DNA from: Phoebastria nigripes
Lineage: Eukaryota > Chordata > Aves > Procellariiformes > Diomedeidae
DNA length: 64,000 nucleotides
Direction of reading: 5' to 3'
NCBI GenBank assembly: GCA_035582835.1
Contig: JAYKAV010001809.1
Coordinates: 912,563-976,562, forward strand
Shown: positions 14,701 through 25,795 of the stretch, piece by piece
Layout: the number at the start of each line of letters is the position of its first letter
Numbering within the stretch: position 1 is the first letter of the stretch
The notes under the pieces: generated by a model
The model's input: only the letters and a program-made list of their open reading frames with translations
Databases searched by the model: none
Told to the model about the DNA's origin: nothing
Program-made: the position numbers and the translations under genes

Positions 14701-15167
14701 GTCATTCTGGTTTGGATCCAGAAGCAATTAAAGATGTAAGGAAGGTGTGCTCCCATTTTGGAGCACTTCCTGTGAGATGTACCTGAGAAATATCTTTACA
14801 ATGATGATGGCAATGCTCACAATAAAATAAAATACAAAATCTACATTGAAGTCACTCATAAGCTAGGAAATGCCAAAATTAAGGTGCTTGTGCAACCTTA
14901 GCTCACTTCTTTTGCTGTGCCTTTTATATGTTTTTCTTTACATGATCACACACCTCATTTAGCAGATACGCAGCAATCACCAAAGGAGCAATTGAAGTCC
15001 TCCAAGGAAAGATCACTCTTCCAGNACAGTAAGAATGGTGCAGGGTGGTACCAAACAGTGCCTAAGCAGTATAGATAGGGCGATCTCCCTCACACTCTTT
15101 TGGGGCAGTTTCTCTATAGCAGAGCTGCTGAGTGCATATAGGCACCAGTGGCATATCTGTGACCCTA
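8701..15167. other. non-coding DNA, nothing recognised
   Basis: There is no recognisable coding sequence, structural RNA or repeat family. A G+C-richer patch at about 9570-9890 produces overlapping open frames of 70-108 codons on both strands with unrelated translations, so I read them as chance. Unresolved single bases lie at 10039, 10856, 11607 and 15025. The remainder is AT-rich, with homopolymer runs of 6-8 bases. Confidence 0.65.
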
Positions 15168-16236
15168 ATCATAGAATCATTAAGGTTGGAAAAGATGTCT
15201 AAGATCATCGAGTCCAACNGTCAACCCAACACCACCATGCCCACTAAACCATGTCCCTAAGCGCCTCATCTGCACGTCTTTTAAATACTTCCAGGGATGG
15301 TGACTCCACCACTTCCCTGGGCAGCCTGTTCCAATGTTTAACCACTTTTTCAATAAAGAACTTTTTCCTAAGGTCCGATCTAAACCTCCCCTGGCACAAC
15401 TTGAGGCCATTTCCTCTCGTCCTATCGCTAGTTGCTTGGCAGAAGAGACCAACACCCACCTCGCTGCAACCTCCTTTCAGGTAGTTGTAGAGCACGATAA
15501 GGTCTCCCCTCAGCCTCCTCTTCTCCAGGCTAAACAACCCCAGTTCCCTCAGCCGCTCCTCGTAAGACTTGTTCTCCAGACCCTTCACCAGCTTCGTTGC
15601 CCTTCTCTGGACACGCTCCAGCGCCTCAATGTCCTTCTTGTAGTGAGGGGCCCAAAACTGAACACAGTATTCGAGGTGCGGCCTCACCAGTGCCGAGTAC
15701 AGGGGCACAATCACTCCCCTACTCCTGCTGGCCACACTATTTCTGATACAGGCCAGGATGCCGTTGTCCTTCTTGGACAGCTGGGCACACTGCCGGCTCA
15801 TATTCAGCCGGCTGTCAACCAGCACCCCCAGGTCCTTTTCCGACAGGCAGCTTTCCAGCCACTCTTCCCCCAGCCTGTAGCATTGCATGGGGTTGTTGTG
15901 ACCCAAGTGCAGGACCCGGCACTTGGCCTTGTTGAACCTCATGCAGTTGGCCTCAGCCCATCGATCCAGCCTGTCCAGGTCCCTCTGCAGAGCCTTCCTA
16001 CCCTCGAGCAGATCGACACTGCCGGCCAACTTGGTGTCGTCTGCAAACTTACTGAGGGAGCACTCAATCCCCTCGTCCAGATCATTGATAAAGATATTGA
16101 ACAAGACCGGCCCCAAAACTGAGCCCTGGGGAACACCACTTGTGACCGGCCGCCAACTGGATTTAACTCCATTCACCACAACTCTGGGCCCAGCCGTCCA
16201 GCAGTTTTTTACCCAGTGAAGCGTACACCTGTCTTA
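15168..16236 (-). mobile_element. CR1 LINE retrotransposon, 5'-truncated
   Basis: This is a chicken-repeat-1 type non-LTR retrotransposon lying on the minus strand. The right boundary at about 16236 is the truncated 5' end: in-frame residues [10 protein letters not shown] can still be read there before homology stops at a TG-rich tract. The left boundary at 15168 is the 3' end, which on the minus strand finishes in GATTCTATGAT, the octamer-like tail typical of CR1. After the ORF2 stop there is a short 3' UTR containing the usual GTTGGACTCGATGATCTTAG segment. The endonuclease and the first part of the reverse transcriptase are missing, so the copy is dead on arrival, as most CR1 insertions are. 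No target-site duplication is expected for CR1 and none is evident. Confidence 0.97.
15244..16179 (-). pseudogene. CR1 ORF2 C-terminal part (reverse transcriptase remnant)
   Basis: This is a 311-codon uninterrupted C-terminal piece of CR1 ORF2p, ending at a TAG stop (15244-15246). The first codon given is an in-frame GTG, not a real start; the frame stays open further upstream to the truncation point near 16236. Residues 14-20 are SGVPQGS, followed by [14 protein letters not shown] (the polymerase motif before the active site). Residues 45-48 are FADD, the catalytic aspartate pair of the reverse transcriptase YADD-like box. The remainder carries the CR1 thumb and C-terminal signatures, such as [51 protein letters not shown] and [19 protein letters not shown]. 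In full elements this protein nicks target DNA and primes cDNA synthesis. Here the endonuclease and fingers are absent, so it cannot work alone. The intact frame implies a moderately young insertion. Confidence 0.95.
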
Positions 16237-16275
16237 AGACATGTGTATGTGTGTGTGCATGTGTGTATACAGAAA
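16237..16275. repeat. TG-rich simple repeat abutting CR1
   Basis: An imperfect (TG)n tract with interspersed CA and TA steps starts directly beside the truncated 5' end of the CR1 element. Its closeness to the truncation point may be coincidental, or may reflect the site where reverse transcription ended. Confidence 0.8.
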
Positions 16276-17965
16276 TACATATTTTTACTTATGATTTTTA
16301 AGTGTAAAATGCCTGAAATGTGAAGGCAATGTTTCAGATTGGTGTTTTTATAAGATGATACTGAGGGTATCAGTTGTATGCCTACGTGTGAGCATGTACT
16401 ATGTGGCTTGCTGGGAACAAAACCTCTTGCAGTAAGTAGAAGTTCCTGGAGTAAACTACTGCCAGAACTGCACCCAGCTTTTGCCTTAGGGAGCACCAGT
16501 TTTTTCACTTGAAAAGTGAACCCATATGAGCAGCGTGGATAATCATGGGTCTAAGTGATTTGAGAAATCCCCTGCAATCCCATGAGACCAATGCTTATTT
16601 CTCATTTCTGATAGTCAGTCTGAATGACTGCCCCTGGTGAGTTGGGCGTATCTCATTTGACTGAAAAAATATCTGTTTTCCTGGTAAAACTGACTTTTAC
16701 ACAACTAGATCCACCTCTCTAAATGTTGTTGTCAAGAAAAATGGTAAAACAACTGAGGAATATTCACACCAGAAACTGTAAGCTGCTCAAGAGCAGCAGG
16801 AATCCTATAAGCTGCTCTGTGTTTGTGCAGTGCCATGAACCTTGGGACCACATTCCTGGCTGATCCTGAAGTGTTACTTTATTAAGCATCGTCCCTATGA
16901 AATTGTCATAGCAATAAGATGGTAGTGACTCTGGAGGGAGTGACAGTGGAGTGGCTGCCACCATTATTNGTGCTGTAACCCCTGTGTGGATGAGCAGGGG
17001 ATTTAAACACTTTCATATGGCATCCTGATGGTAAAAGCATTTCCCTTTTGCAGCATGTACGTGAGTTAAAATATTTTTAAATATAAAGTGGAATGCAAGA
17101 GGAATCCTTGCAGCTCCCAGGTACAGCACAGTCTACACAGGGAGAAAATGTATTAGGACTCGAGATCCTGGTGGAGTCAGTTCTGGAAATGCAAACCACG
17201 TACAACTTTGGTTTTGCAATTCTGGGAGCAGGTATAGTTTAGATCCTAGAAAATACTGGGAGTAATTTCTGTCTAAAACAGAATATTGGGGGACAAAAAG
17301 GGGTTGGTTGCATGGTATGTCTGAAAGTTGGACAGCAATCGAAGAAAGAGGGAGATTGAAGAAGCAGACACCCCTGCTAGTCATTCTTACCATACTCCGA
17401 AAGAAGCAGCCCTGTCCTTGGCTTTGATGGATCCAGGGAGGGCTCAAAATTTGCATTGTGGTCTGATAACATCCCAGCCCAAACATGTGTAATTTCCTTA
17501 TTTAGCCTCATCAACTCCTCTCTTTCGGGGTCGTATTGAAACAACTGAGAATGTGTGCACATGGTTTGGCTGAGCAGGAGCCAGCACTCTCCTCTGCGAG
17601 GACAGGGCAGGAGAAGAAGAGGAAGAACAAACGAAGAACCTGCCTGTGGCTGCTTGTTGCAGCTCTCTGAGACGGAAGGGAAGGGACAGGACACGGGAAG
17701 GGTCGTGGTCAGGCAAAGGACTCAGCCTAAGATCCAGCATCTGGCAGAAAGCCTGAGTTTCAGATTTGTGAGAAACTGTCTGGGGGAGAGAAACATCTTT
17801 ACACTAGATGTGAAACAGGAGGGCCTGAGGGAGGGTTGGAGAGGAGCCCAAGAATGAGCACAGCCTGCTGCAGTCATCGGCTCCAGTCGGGGCCTCCCTT
17901 CTTCCACTCGCATGAAACTATTTCTATTGTCATTAAGCCTTAAAAAGCTGTTGTGTATCTGGATG
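16276..17965. other. non-coding DNA, nothing recognised
   Basis: AT-rich, with open frames of 60-117 codons on both strands around 17133-17857 that look like chance, since different frames overlap with unrelated translations. An unresolved base lies at 16969. No repeat family or exon is recognised. Confidence 0.6.
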
Positions 17966-17992
17966 CGCACGTGTGTGTGTGTGCATGTGTTT
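17966..17992. repeat. short (TG)n microsatellite
   Basis: An alternating GT tract, interrupted once by CA, centred on 17968-17990. It is short and probably only weakly polymorphic. Confidence 0.8.
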
Positions 17993-20900
17993 GCAAAAGT
18001 GACATGTTTAACTTCAGATCTGACAACATGCCTTTGGCAGATTCAATGTAAAAATTAACTTGCTCTGTGCCTTTTTTTTAAAGAATAAAACAAAACCAGA
18101 TTGAGCTTTTACACTTAAAGCCTAAGAAAATCATAAAAGTGAGTTATGGGGTGAGAATTACTCTTTAAAGGAAAGCTTTACACTAGAGTAAACTTGGAAC
18201 ATTTATACATAAAATCTTACATATAACATTTATGTGTATAAAATCTGCTGAACTGGCCAATTTCTGACTATTATATAAACATTATGCATTTGAGAAAGCA
18301 GACTTTCTTTCACAAAAAATAATTTGTTCTAGCTTCTATCATAAAATAATAATCCCTCGGTATCAACACTTGATGCTATTGTCACAAGCTGTCTCCTCTG
18401 TGAGCTGTTTGGTTGAATAATTTGTCCTTTGTACATTGAGTATAAAGTGCATGGGTCTAGCAAGCTAAAAGCATGATGCGAACGAGGAGAAGAAAAAAGA
18501 TAAGGCTGGGTAGGGAGCACATACTCCAGACAAAGGACACAGACAATTTTGGGGTCCAGAACTTGTATCTAAACCACTCCATATTCAAGGTTAGCTTGGA
18601 GAGGGAGTCTGGGTCTGGGCAGCTGTACAGATAGTGAGTTCCAAAATTTAATCTTCTTGATATAAGACAGAGCCCAGGTTTTATAGCCACCCTTTGAGAT
18701 ACCTCAAAGAAGGGACTGGGAGAGGGTCCCCAGGGAAGGCAGCAAGCAGCAGCACGGAGCCAGTGACCAGAGAAGCGTCGGGAAACCTCTGCCAGGAGAG
18801 AGCTCCCAGGGCTGCCGCCTGTGCTCCTGCTCTTCCCCGTGCTTGCTGCCTCGCTCCTGCAAGCACTGAGTGTGCTCAGCAGCCTGGGGCTGACACCCCG
18901 AGGGATGTCCCAAGGGAGGTCTGTGAGCGGCAACCGTACTTCTCCAGCACTTCCCGGTCCAACAGATGAGTACCAACTCCTGGAGCAGTGGGACCTCTTT
19001 GGAAACGGTGCGTTGACATTGCAGAGTAACTGGACTATACAAGCACTGGGCACACACTAAGCGAAGGGACCTAGAAAGATAAATGTCCTCCACTGTATGC
19101 AGTGCTGTCCTTATGAGGAAGGAATGACAGAGAATGAAAGAAAATGCAACAGATACTAATGCTGTCACTTAATTCGTGTCTGGATGTGCTCAGGTACCAT
19201 AATGACAAGGTCTTATAAAAGCCAGCGTGATGCAGAATANCCTGCAAAAGCATTTATGTGGGATAAGTAGGCATTTCTTAGCCTATCTGTAGAAATATTG
19301 GCTATTTTTGCAGGTTGTCTAGTNTTGGGCTACTCCACAGCACTTCATGTGAGATGTCTTTCTGCAAATCCACTGTTTGAAAGCTATGACTTGTTCTTGC
19401 AGAAGTTATTACGAAATTATATGAAAAGTAGATGAAAAATGGAGACCGTTCACTGAATTGTAAGCTGTAGAACTGTTAATTTTTTTCTTACTCAAAACTG
19501 GAACAGAAACTAAGCATTTCAGTGCCCTCAGAGAAATGCAGCATATATGATCTCTAATTGCCTGCCAGGGAAAAGCTGTGATTATGAAGCAGTCACTGAT
19601 CTGATCCCATAGTAGCTTTTCCTAAGTAAAAATACTCTGTTTTCTTTTCACGTCTCAAGTATTGCATTGTTTTGAAGAATTTCAGAATGTCCTTTTCACA
19701 ATGAAACAAGCATCGACACTGGATTAACAGAATCAAGGTTTATATCCTGGAATGATAGGAAGAAAATAGATGAATCATTTAATTGAATTGCAGATGTTAT
19801 GTCTAGAAGAGCAAAATACTCTGAGAGTAATTGAGTAGGTTGCCATCTACACTAAGCAGAGATTTTTAAAACAGAATACATATGGAGAATGCAAATGTGC
19901 AGAATGCAAACATCTGTGTTGAATGTTAGTTTCCAGTGGTATCAAGGAATACACATGTTTTTCTTAGATTTTAGAACTTAGTGGTATCAGTGGAAATAAA
20001 ATAAAATGTCTGATTATGTTGCTGAAGTCAGCAGAGGAAGAATGCAGAAGAATCTTATTCTTCTTCCTGAGAGACATCTATAATAAATCATTAGTGGTAT
20101 ATTAAAAAGTAGATTATAGCCATGGGACTAAGTGTTTTCCTATTCACCAAAGGAATAAAAAAGAAGGATATTGAATTATGAACAGTATCAATTGGCTTTT
20201 GTGCTTATTTAGGCGAAATATGAAAACATCAAAATGATCTGTGTGATGTTGTTCAGTCCCTTAAACTGCATAGCATTTTAAACAACATTTGGTGGATAGA
20301 AAAAGAAAAGAGAATTTTTTAGGGAATATTTGTAGTACAGAAACTATAAATTATGTTCTCAAGTTTTCTAAAACAAGCAGTTATTCTGAACACTGAGAAG
20401 TGATGATTATGTGGAGTTAGAAATACATTATCAAATTTTAGCTTCTCAGGTAAAAGAAATATAGAATTGTCTTTTCTATTGCAGCTGTTATATTAAACCA
20501 TTCATCTTATCATTCATTTACATTTCAGCTTGCAGCACAGAATTCTGCATAAATAAGAAGATTTTAATTAAATCAGAGGACAAAGCATGACAATTTAATG
20601 ACCTGATATGAAACCTCATATGTTTCCATTGGCCCCAGGAGTCTTCTTGAGGAGAAAACTGTAAGAATCAGGTTTTCTGATCTATGTGGGCTTGGACAGC
20701 CTGTTCCCAAGACAAATGACTAGGAATCGGGCTTTATTTCCTATTGGTGCTCAAACCCCACCCAAACTGCATCAATTCTGGATCAAATAGACACTGCAAT
20801 TATATTAATTAGGCAAACATCCCAAATTAATTATGAAAGTATCTTCTTTGATTGACTGCAGTAGAGCCTTGTTAAGGCCCAGCCACATTTTCTGTTTATA

Positions 20901-21060
20901 GATTTTGAGATAAAATCAATGTGGCAAGTCTTGGTCTTTTCTGGTTTTGAAAACAAAACAAATGATTATTCATCCCGATCTTTTCTGTTCACAGTGAAAC
21001 TTGAGCATGTTGCTTTCATGGTCGCACTTCTGCTCTGCATCTCTGTGGTTTAATTCTAGT
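17993..21060. other. non-coding DNA with one GC-richer patch
   Basis: The patch at about 18690-18970 is richer in G+C and opens frames of up to 198 codons on the minus strand and about 90 on the plus strand. None resembles a known protein, and the long minus-strand frame runs on into the AT-rich flank with a low-complexity translation. From 19100 to 21060 the sequence is strongly AT-rich and featureless. Unresolved bases lie at 19240 and 19324. Confidence 0.6.
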
Positions 21061-21069
21061 TTGGGCTGA

Positions 21070-21495
21070 TAACACACCAATCTTCTTGATGCACTTAGAA
21101 GGAAATGGCGTTTGGATCGCTGCTATGGCTTGGCAGGAGCTATTGATGTGGTGCCTGCACTTTGTCAGATGGCTCGGGAAATTCCACAGGCGATACTCAA
21201 AGCTCTAGTTCAGGCAGGGATTTCCATCCCTGATAAGTGTGAAGTTCACAAGAAGTTAGCCACCCTACACCTTCTGCAGCTGGTGGCTGTGCAAAGGCTT
21301 GCATGACATACGCTGGTGGCCAGAGCTCCGCTTAATACCAGATAATATTATGACAGTCAGAGGTGGTGAACTGGTGGACAATTTGACTACCTTCCTGTTA
21401 CTGAAATGGAGGTTGAGGCCCCTTACTAAAGGTGGTGTAGCAGCTGAACCTGATGGAGAAAATACAACCCAAATACTGGAATATATGGTTATGTA
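21070..21495 (+). other. unexplained open, G+C-richer stretch (possible decayed pseudogene)
   Basis: This block stands out from very AT-rich flanks. On the plus strand one frame is open from about 21082 to 21306, reading LDALRRKWRLDRCYGLAGA and onwards through a plausibly helical segment. A second frame is open from about 21299 to 21495 and contains GGVAAEPDGENTTQILEYM. The two overlap by only a few bases, as a frameshift in an old coding sequence would leave them. I do not recognise the protein, there is no convincing start codon, and no clean acceptor and donor pair bounds the block. It could equally be a repeat fragment or a chance opening. Confidence 0.3.
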
Positions 21496-21769
21496 AGTAT
21501 TGAAATGACTAATCAGGAAATATGAATACAATTCAGAAATCATTTCATAAAATTAATTCATTTGCTCTTCTCTTCAAAAAGACAAATTTCAAAAACACAG
21601 GTAATTGGGAAACATTTCAAGAAATGCTTTATTTAGTTAAGAAAAGGAATAACAAGTGGGGACCTTGAAAAGTTTCACTGTACGTGAAATGTACCTGGAA
21701 CTGTTACAATTGAGGACAATGACCAATTGTCCTCCAAAGTAAAGTTGGCTTAAACTAATTAGCTGAGGT

Positions 21770-21985
21770 CTCATCAAGAGAATGTAGGTTAGGTAGTAGG
21801 AAAACATTTTCAGTGATCAGCATATCCTGGTTATACAGGAATGGCTATCTGGGGAAGTTTTAGACTCTCTTCTATTAGAAAACTTTAAGAACATGTTACA
21901 CAAAATTTTCTCAGATGTGTTCTATGTGTATTAGTTCTTCAGGATGGGATTCAGAACTCACTTTCCTATGAATTCAGGATTCTAA
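21770..21985 (+). mobile_element. old CR1-like LINE 3' end
   Basis: This diverged sequence follows the order of a CR1 3' end: a segment resembling GTAGGTTAGGTAGTAGGAAAAC, then ATGGCTATCTGGGGAAGTTTTAGACTC, then TTAGAAAACTTTAAGAACATGTTA, then a GGTGTAC/TGGTCCTGC-like region decayed to GTGTATTAGTTCTTC, and an ATGAATTCAGGATTC tail. In intact copies this region encodes the W/L-P-E-S-P-S-L-E-F-K motif at the ORF2 C-terminus. Many substitutions and indels have destroyed the frame, so it is ancient and inactive. The family call is from remembered consensus and moderate in certainty. Confidence 0.55.
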
Positions 21986-22131
21986 AGGAAATGGCCAATA
22001 TAATCCAGGAGATTATATTGGATGGACATAAACATCCTTTCTACTGTATGAATTTGTTTATATTTTATGAATTTATCCCATACATAAAGACAAGAGTTCA
22101 GATCCAATGCTGTTGATTTGAAGAACATTGC
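21986..22131. other. non-coding DNA between repeats
   Basis: AT-rich sequence with nothing recognised. A short inverted or direct echo of TATAATCCAGGAGATTATAT occurs near 22000-22020. Confidence 0.5.
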
Positions 22132-22215
22132 ATTACTTTATTATTTTATTGGTTTATTCAGACTCTCCCATGTATTACTCTATTATTTTATTGGTTTATT
22201 CAGACTCTCACAATG
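22132..22215. repeat. 42-bp tandem duplication
   Basis: Two adjacent copies of a 42-bp unit start at 22132 and 22174. Each reads ATTACT(T/C)TATTATTTTATTGG and continues through GTTTATTCAGACTCTC. Only one mismatch (22138 versus 22180) occurs over the first 36 bases, after which the copies drift apart. The close match suggests a fairly recent local slippage duplication. Confidence 0.92.
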
Positions 22216-25200
22216 AATCATTTTCTTAGCTTAAATAAGTCAATCACATCTGGAGCTGGTCAGAATATTTTCAGTGAAATGAAATATGTCACTTCATCAA
22301 AGCCAAAATGTTGTATCAACATATCAGTTTTGACAAACATTTCTTGAGAAAGTTTTTTGCCTGGGGTTCCCTTGTCACTTACAGCCAGAGGAGAAAGAAC
22401 TTGAGCTGAAAAGATCAGGTTTTCTATCCAGAAACAGACATTTCATAACAATTTCCATTTGCAAAAATNTTTGAGGGGTTTATTTTCATTCCTCTGAATA
22501 GTGAAAACAAATTCTGAAACCTCGAAATTTACAGCAAAATGGAATCCTTGTCCTCTGAACAGCTTTAATTACATCTGAGCATACAAAATGCTGATTCAGT
22601 AGCTCATATTTAGAGGATTTAGGTATAACAGAAGGCAGAAAATCAGGAAACCGTAAGAAATGTAGCCTTAGCTTAATATTTGGCTTATTTTTCCTTGAAA
22701 TAGTATTCATTTACCAAACAGCATGTAAACATCATTGAATTTGACTCTTGCCATAAAGATATCTCTAAAAAACACACACGATAGCACGTTCTGTATCTTT
22801 CACACCAAGGATTAGTGAAGTGCATAGCAAAGTCCTTCCTAAATGATGTAGGATACAGATTGGGCCCTAGGTGACTAGAAGAACACTAGAAATATGTTTT
22901 CTTTAGCTCATCAAAATTTGTGGGCACTTCAGTTATTCAGTCATGGTTAAAACACTTTGACTGCTCCAAGGGAAAAAAACCCAAACCACTTGTATCAGTT
23001 GGAAGAGGAGGTTCCAGTGCACCGAGGAAGCTCATTAGCTGCTCGATTGCATCCTGGAAGAAATGTGCACTGTACATGACTGTGCAGGAAAGAGGAAGAT
23101 ACAACTGTGGCAGACACTGCCCTTACCTTCCCTGCCTGGCATTTTATAGCCATATTTCTGTAACCCATTTGTAGCAATTAGAAAATGATCTTGCAGAATA
23201 TGTATTTTAAGTAGTTATTATTAAACAGGGCAACAGTTGTGGCTGGAACACATATGGTGATATTTTCACAATGAGAGAGACAAAATATTGTAACAAAAAG
23301 AGATGCTGAAGTTCTACTTTATGAAACTAAGCTTGTAAAAAAAAGTGGGTTAAAAAAGCATTTCTGAACACTTTCTGCACTGAATCTTGAGAAAGATCAT
23401 TTTCTTCAAACATGAAGGAGCCATGTGTCAGTGGAGGAGGCTGAAGTCTGTCTTCCAGTTCTCACACGAAATTTTCATAGCAGTATTCATGGACACGTGT
23501 ACAGCAGTGTACATGTACTCCCCCCATGTACAGACTGGTGTTACCAGTGGTAGAAATGCCTTCAGAGAAGTCGGCGCTGGGGCTGAGACCCACCTTGGTG
23601 AGGAGGAGCCTCACCAGAATAGCACGATCACTGCACCTGCCCCATTGTCTTCTCCACGGGTGGGTTATACCAGAAACTTCTGAGGGGCGGCAGAACCAGC
23701 GTGTGAGAAAAGGCTGTTAAGGAAAAAAATATTCAGGAGATACTGATTTCAGGAAAGGGAGTGCTAATGCTGCACAAAGCCAGATGTGTGACCACATATA
23801 CACATGTGAGGTTGTTCCTGTTATTCTTTAAGAGTGGAGTAATACTGCGTATCAGAGCTCATACTGCAATGCAGGCAGCAATTTTTCTGTAGGGAATTGG
23901 TTTAATCAGTTTACAGAAATATTAAAGCATAAAGTGNGGTTTTTCAGTAACCATCTTATCATGAAAAATATTACTGTGTGAATTGTCTGCAAAGAAGGAA
24001 AAAATCCACAGCTCTGATTTTTGTCCCCTTGCAGTTCACCTTTAACTCGGAAGGTCCAGGATATTTTTCTTAAGCTGTTTTTACAGCAGAAGTTCAGATT
24101 TTAAGGAGTCTGGAGGACTCCATTTTATCTGTAGAGCTAATGGCACTATGCTGTGATAAGACTTGAAAGTGAAAGCTGAACAACAGAAAGGAGGCGAGAT
24201 TAAGGATTTTATTTCAGTTGGTACATGGATTAGTTTCAATGGATTTATGGCTGTTGTTTGCAATTACAGAGCCAACTGTACTGGCCTGTGTCTCTGATTT
24301 AGTGGTACCTATTGCCAAACCACATCACTGAGAGCTCTGCTAAGGCTTCAGAAGCCTTAATAGAGAGTGTGCACGCTGTTGGCAGCCTCAGCCTAGAAGC
24401 CAGAGATAAACTGAGAATAGAAACTGATGTACAGCTTCACCTTCTGGCTCTGCAGAAACTGACAACTTTATCCTGTGTTTTTGGCCTATCTTCTTAATAT
24501 NTGGCAATAAAATCACAGCTGTTATTTTGTCTGAGACTTGTGGATCTACTGCTGAGCAAGAGGATAATTCTTATTTCTTACACATGCCACTGCGTTTGTT
24601 TTGATTGCTTCTTTTTAAACTAAGTTGCTAAAAATAGATTTATTTTCTGATTCAGTTGCAACAGTGAACAATGTTCATGAAACACTCCTGAAGAGGAAAA
24701 AAGATAAAATCTTGATGCAGCTGGCAGGATATACAAGATAAAGTGTTTTTTAAAAGGAATAATTAGGGAAAAGATCCTATTTGCTAGAATAATTAAATAA
24801 AAACCTTTAATACAGCTGATAGCCAATGACTCAGTGAAAAAGGAAACTTGAATTTTAAATATTAAGGATAACATCTATCTTTGCCTAGATCTGGACATTA
24901 TTGGCGCTCTCTATAAATCATCCTCTTTTTAATTTAATATGAGCATCTGTAAGGTCCAGAGATAAATTAATTGCTGCCAGATTTAAATAATACGCTCGGT
25001 TTCAGGCATTTCCTGGGGATTAATGACAGGTTAGGGGGAGCTGGGGGCCTAAAGTTCAGCCAGAAACCATTAACCTCAGGTTATCATTAACCTCAGGAAA
25101 CACCCTACGTCTCAGCCGTGTCTGCTCCTACAGAATGGAAATGAAAAGCGTAATGCCACGTATTTCTTTTAGGGGTTGATGCCATTCCACTTGGTATGTA

Positions 25201-25714
25201 TGGAGAATTTTAACAGCCCGTGTTCTACCTGGTTAGATGGCGTGAATCAAACGTGTCCATCCACTTGGCTTATCATGGCTCCTCCAAAAGGAAGAGTTTA
25301 ATGCAAATGGTATATTTTATGGATGCCTTTTGTTTGGGAGCCAAGTGATAAAACTGTAGAAGCCCATGGAAACCCAGGTATGCTTTAGCACGGGGTGGGT
25401 TGACACTTCGAAGTCAGCATTTGGCTTGCAAATGCACCTTGCTTGGGCGTGCGGAGCACATCTTCTGGTCTCTTCATTGCTGTCCTCAGCTGTTGCGCAG
25501 CGGCATTTGGGTGCAGGGAAGCAGGCCTCATGTTTCTTAATTTAAGCAGTACGAAATTGTGTCTGGAGGAAAATTTCAGAGTTCCCAACTCAACTTATTA
25601 AGAGCCGAATTTTGACCTACTTTAAAATTGCGGAGACCTCTGGAGACATGGTATCTGGATACAGAAAATAAGAACAATATTTATAGGACAGTTTTCATAC
25701 ATTTTTCAGCCTGA
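22216..25714. other. non-coding DNA, nothing recognised with certainty
   Basis: There is no gene or confident repeat. The stretch at about 24890-25110 has the high-complexity, TAATTA-containing texture often seen in conserved non-coding elements, with a small direct repeat CATTAACCTCAGG (25067 area and again about 15 bp on). Unresolved bases lie at about 22469, 23937 and 24501. A patch at 23380-23720 gives overlapping short open frames on the plus strand with no recognisable product. Confidence 0.55.
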
Positions 25715-25795
25715 AGGTTTCCAAGCATTTTACGAGCATTTATTAATTAAAGCCCGCAACATTCCTGTGAGATACGTGTTAGCCCCGCTCTGTGC
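25715..25795 (+). mobile_element. ancient MIR/CORE-SINE-like fragment
   Basis: The order CCAAGCATTTTACGAGCATT, TTAATTAAAGCCCGCAACA, TTCCTGTGAGATACGTGTTA matches the plus-strand middle of MIR-class SINEs: the cac/tttaca..cattaattaa..cctcacaaca..cctgtgaggtaggta order. It is very diverged and has neither the tRNA head nor the tail. Only a library search could separate MIR from a related archosaur SINE. Confidence 0.5.

Noticed and set aside
15334..16122. 262-codon plus-strand open frame
   Set aside because: It is the antisense shadow of the CR1 ORF2 remnant on the minus strand; GC-rich coding DNA often leaves the opposite strand open.
18457..19053. 198-codon minus-strand open frame
   Set aside because: It opens because of a local GC-richer patch. 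The translation is unfamiliar and becomes low-complexity toward its end, and competing frames are open on the other strand.
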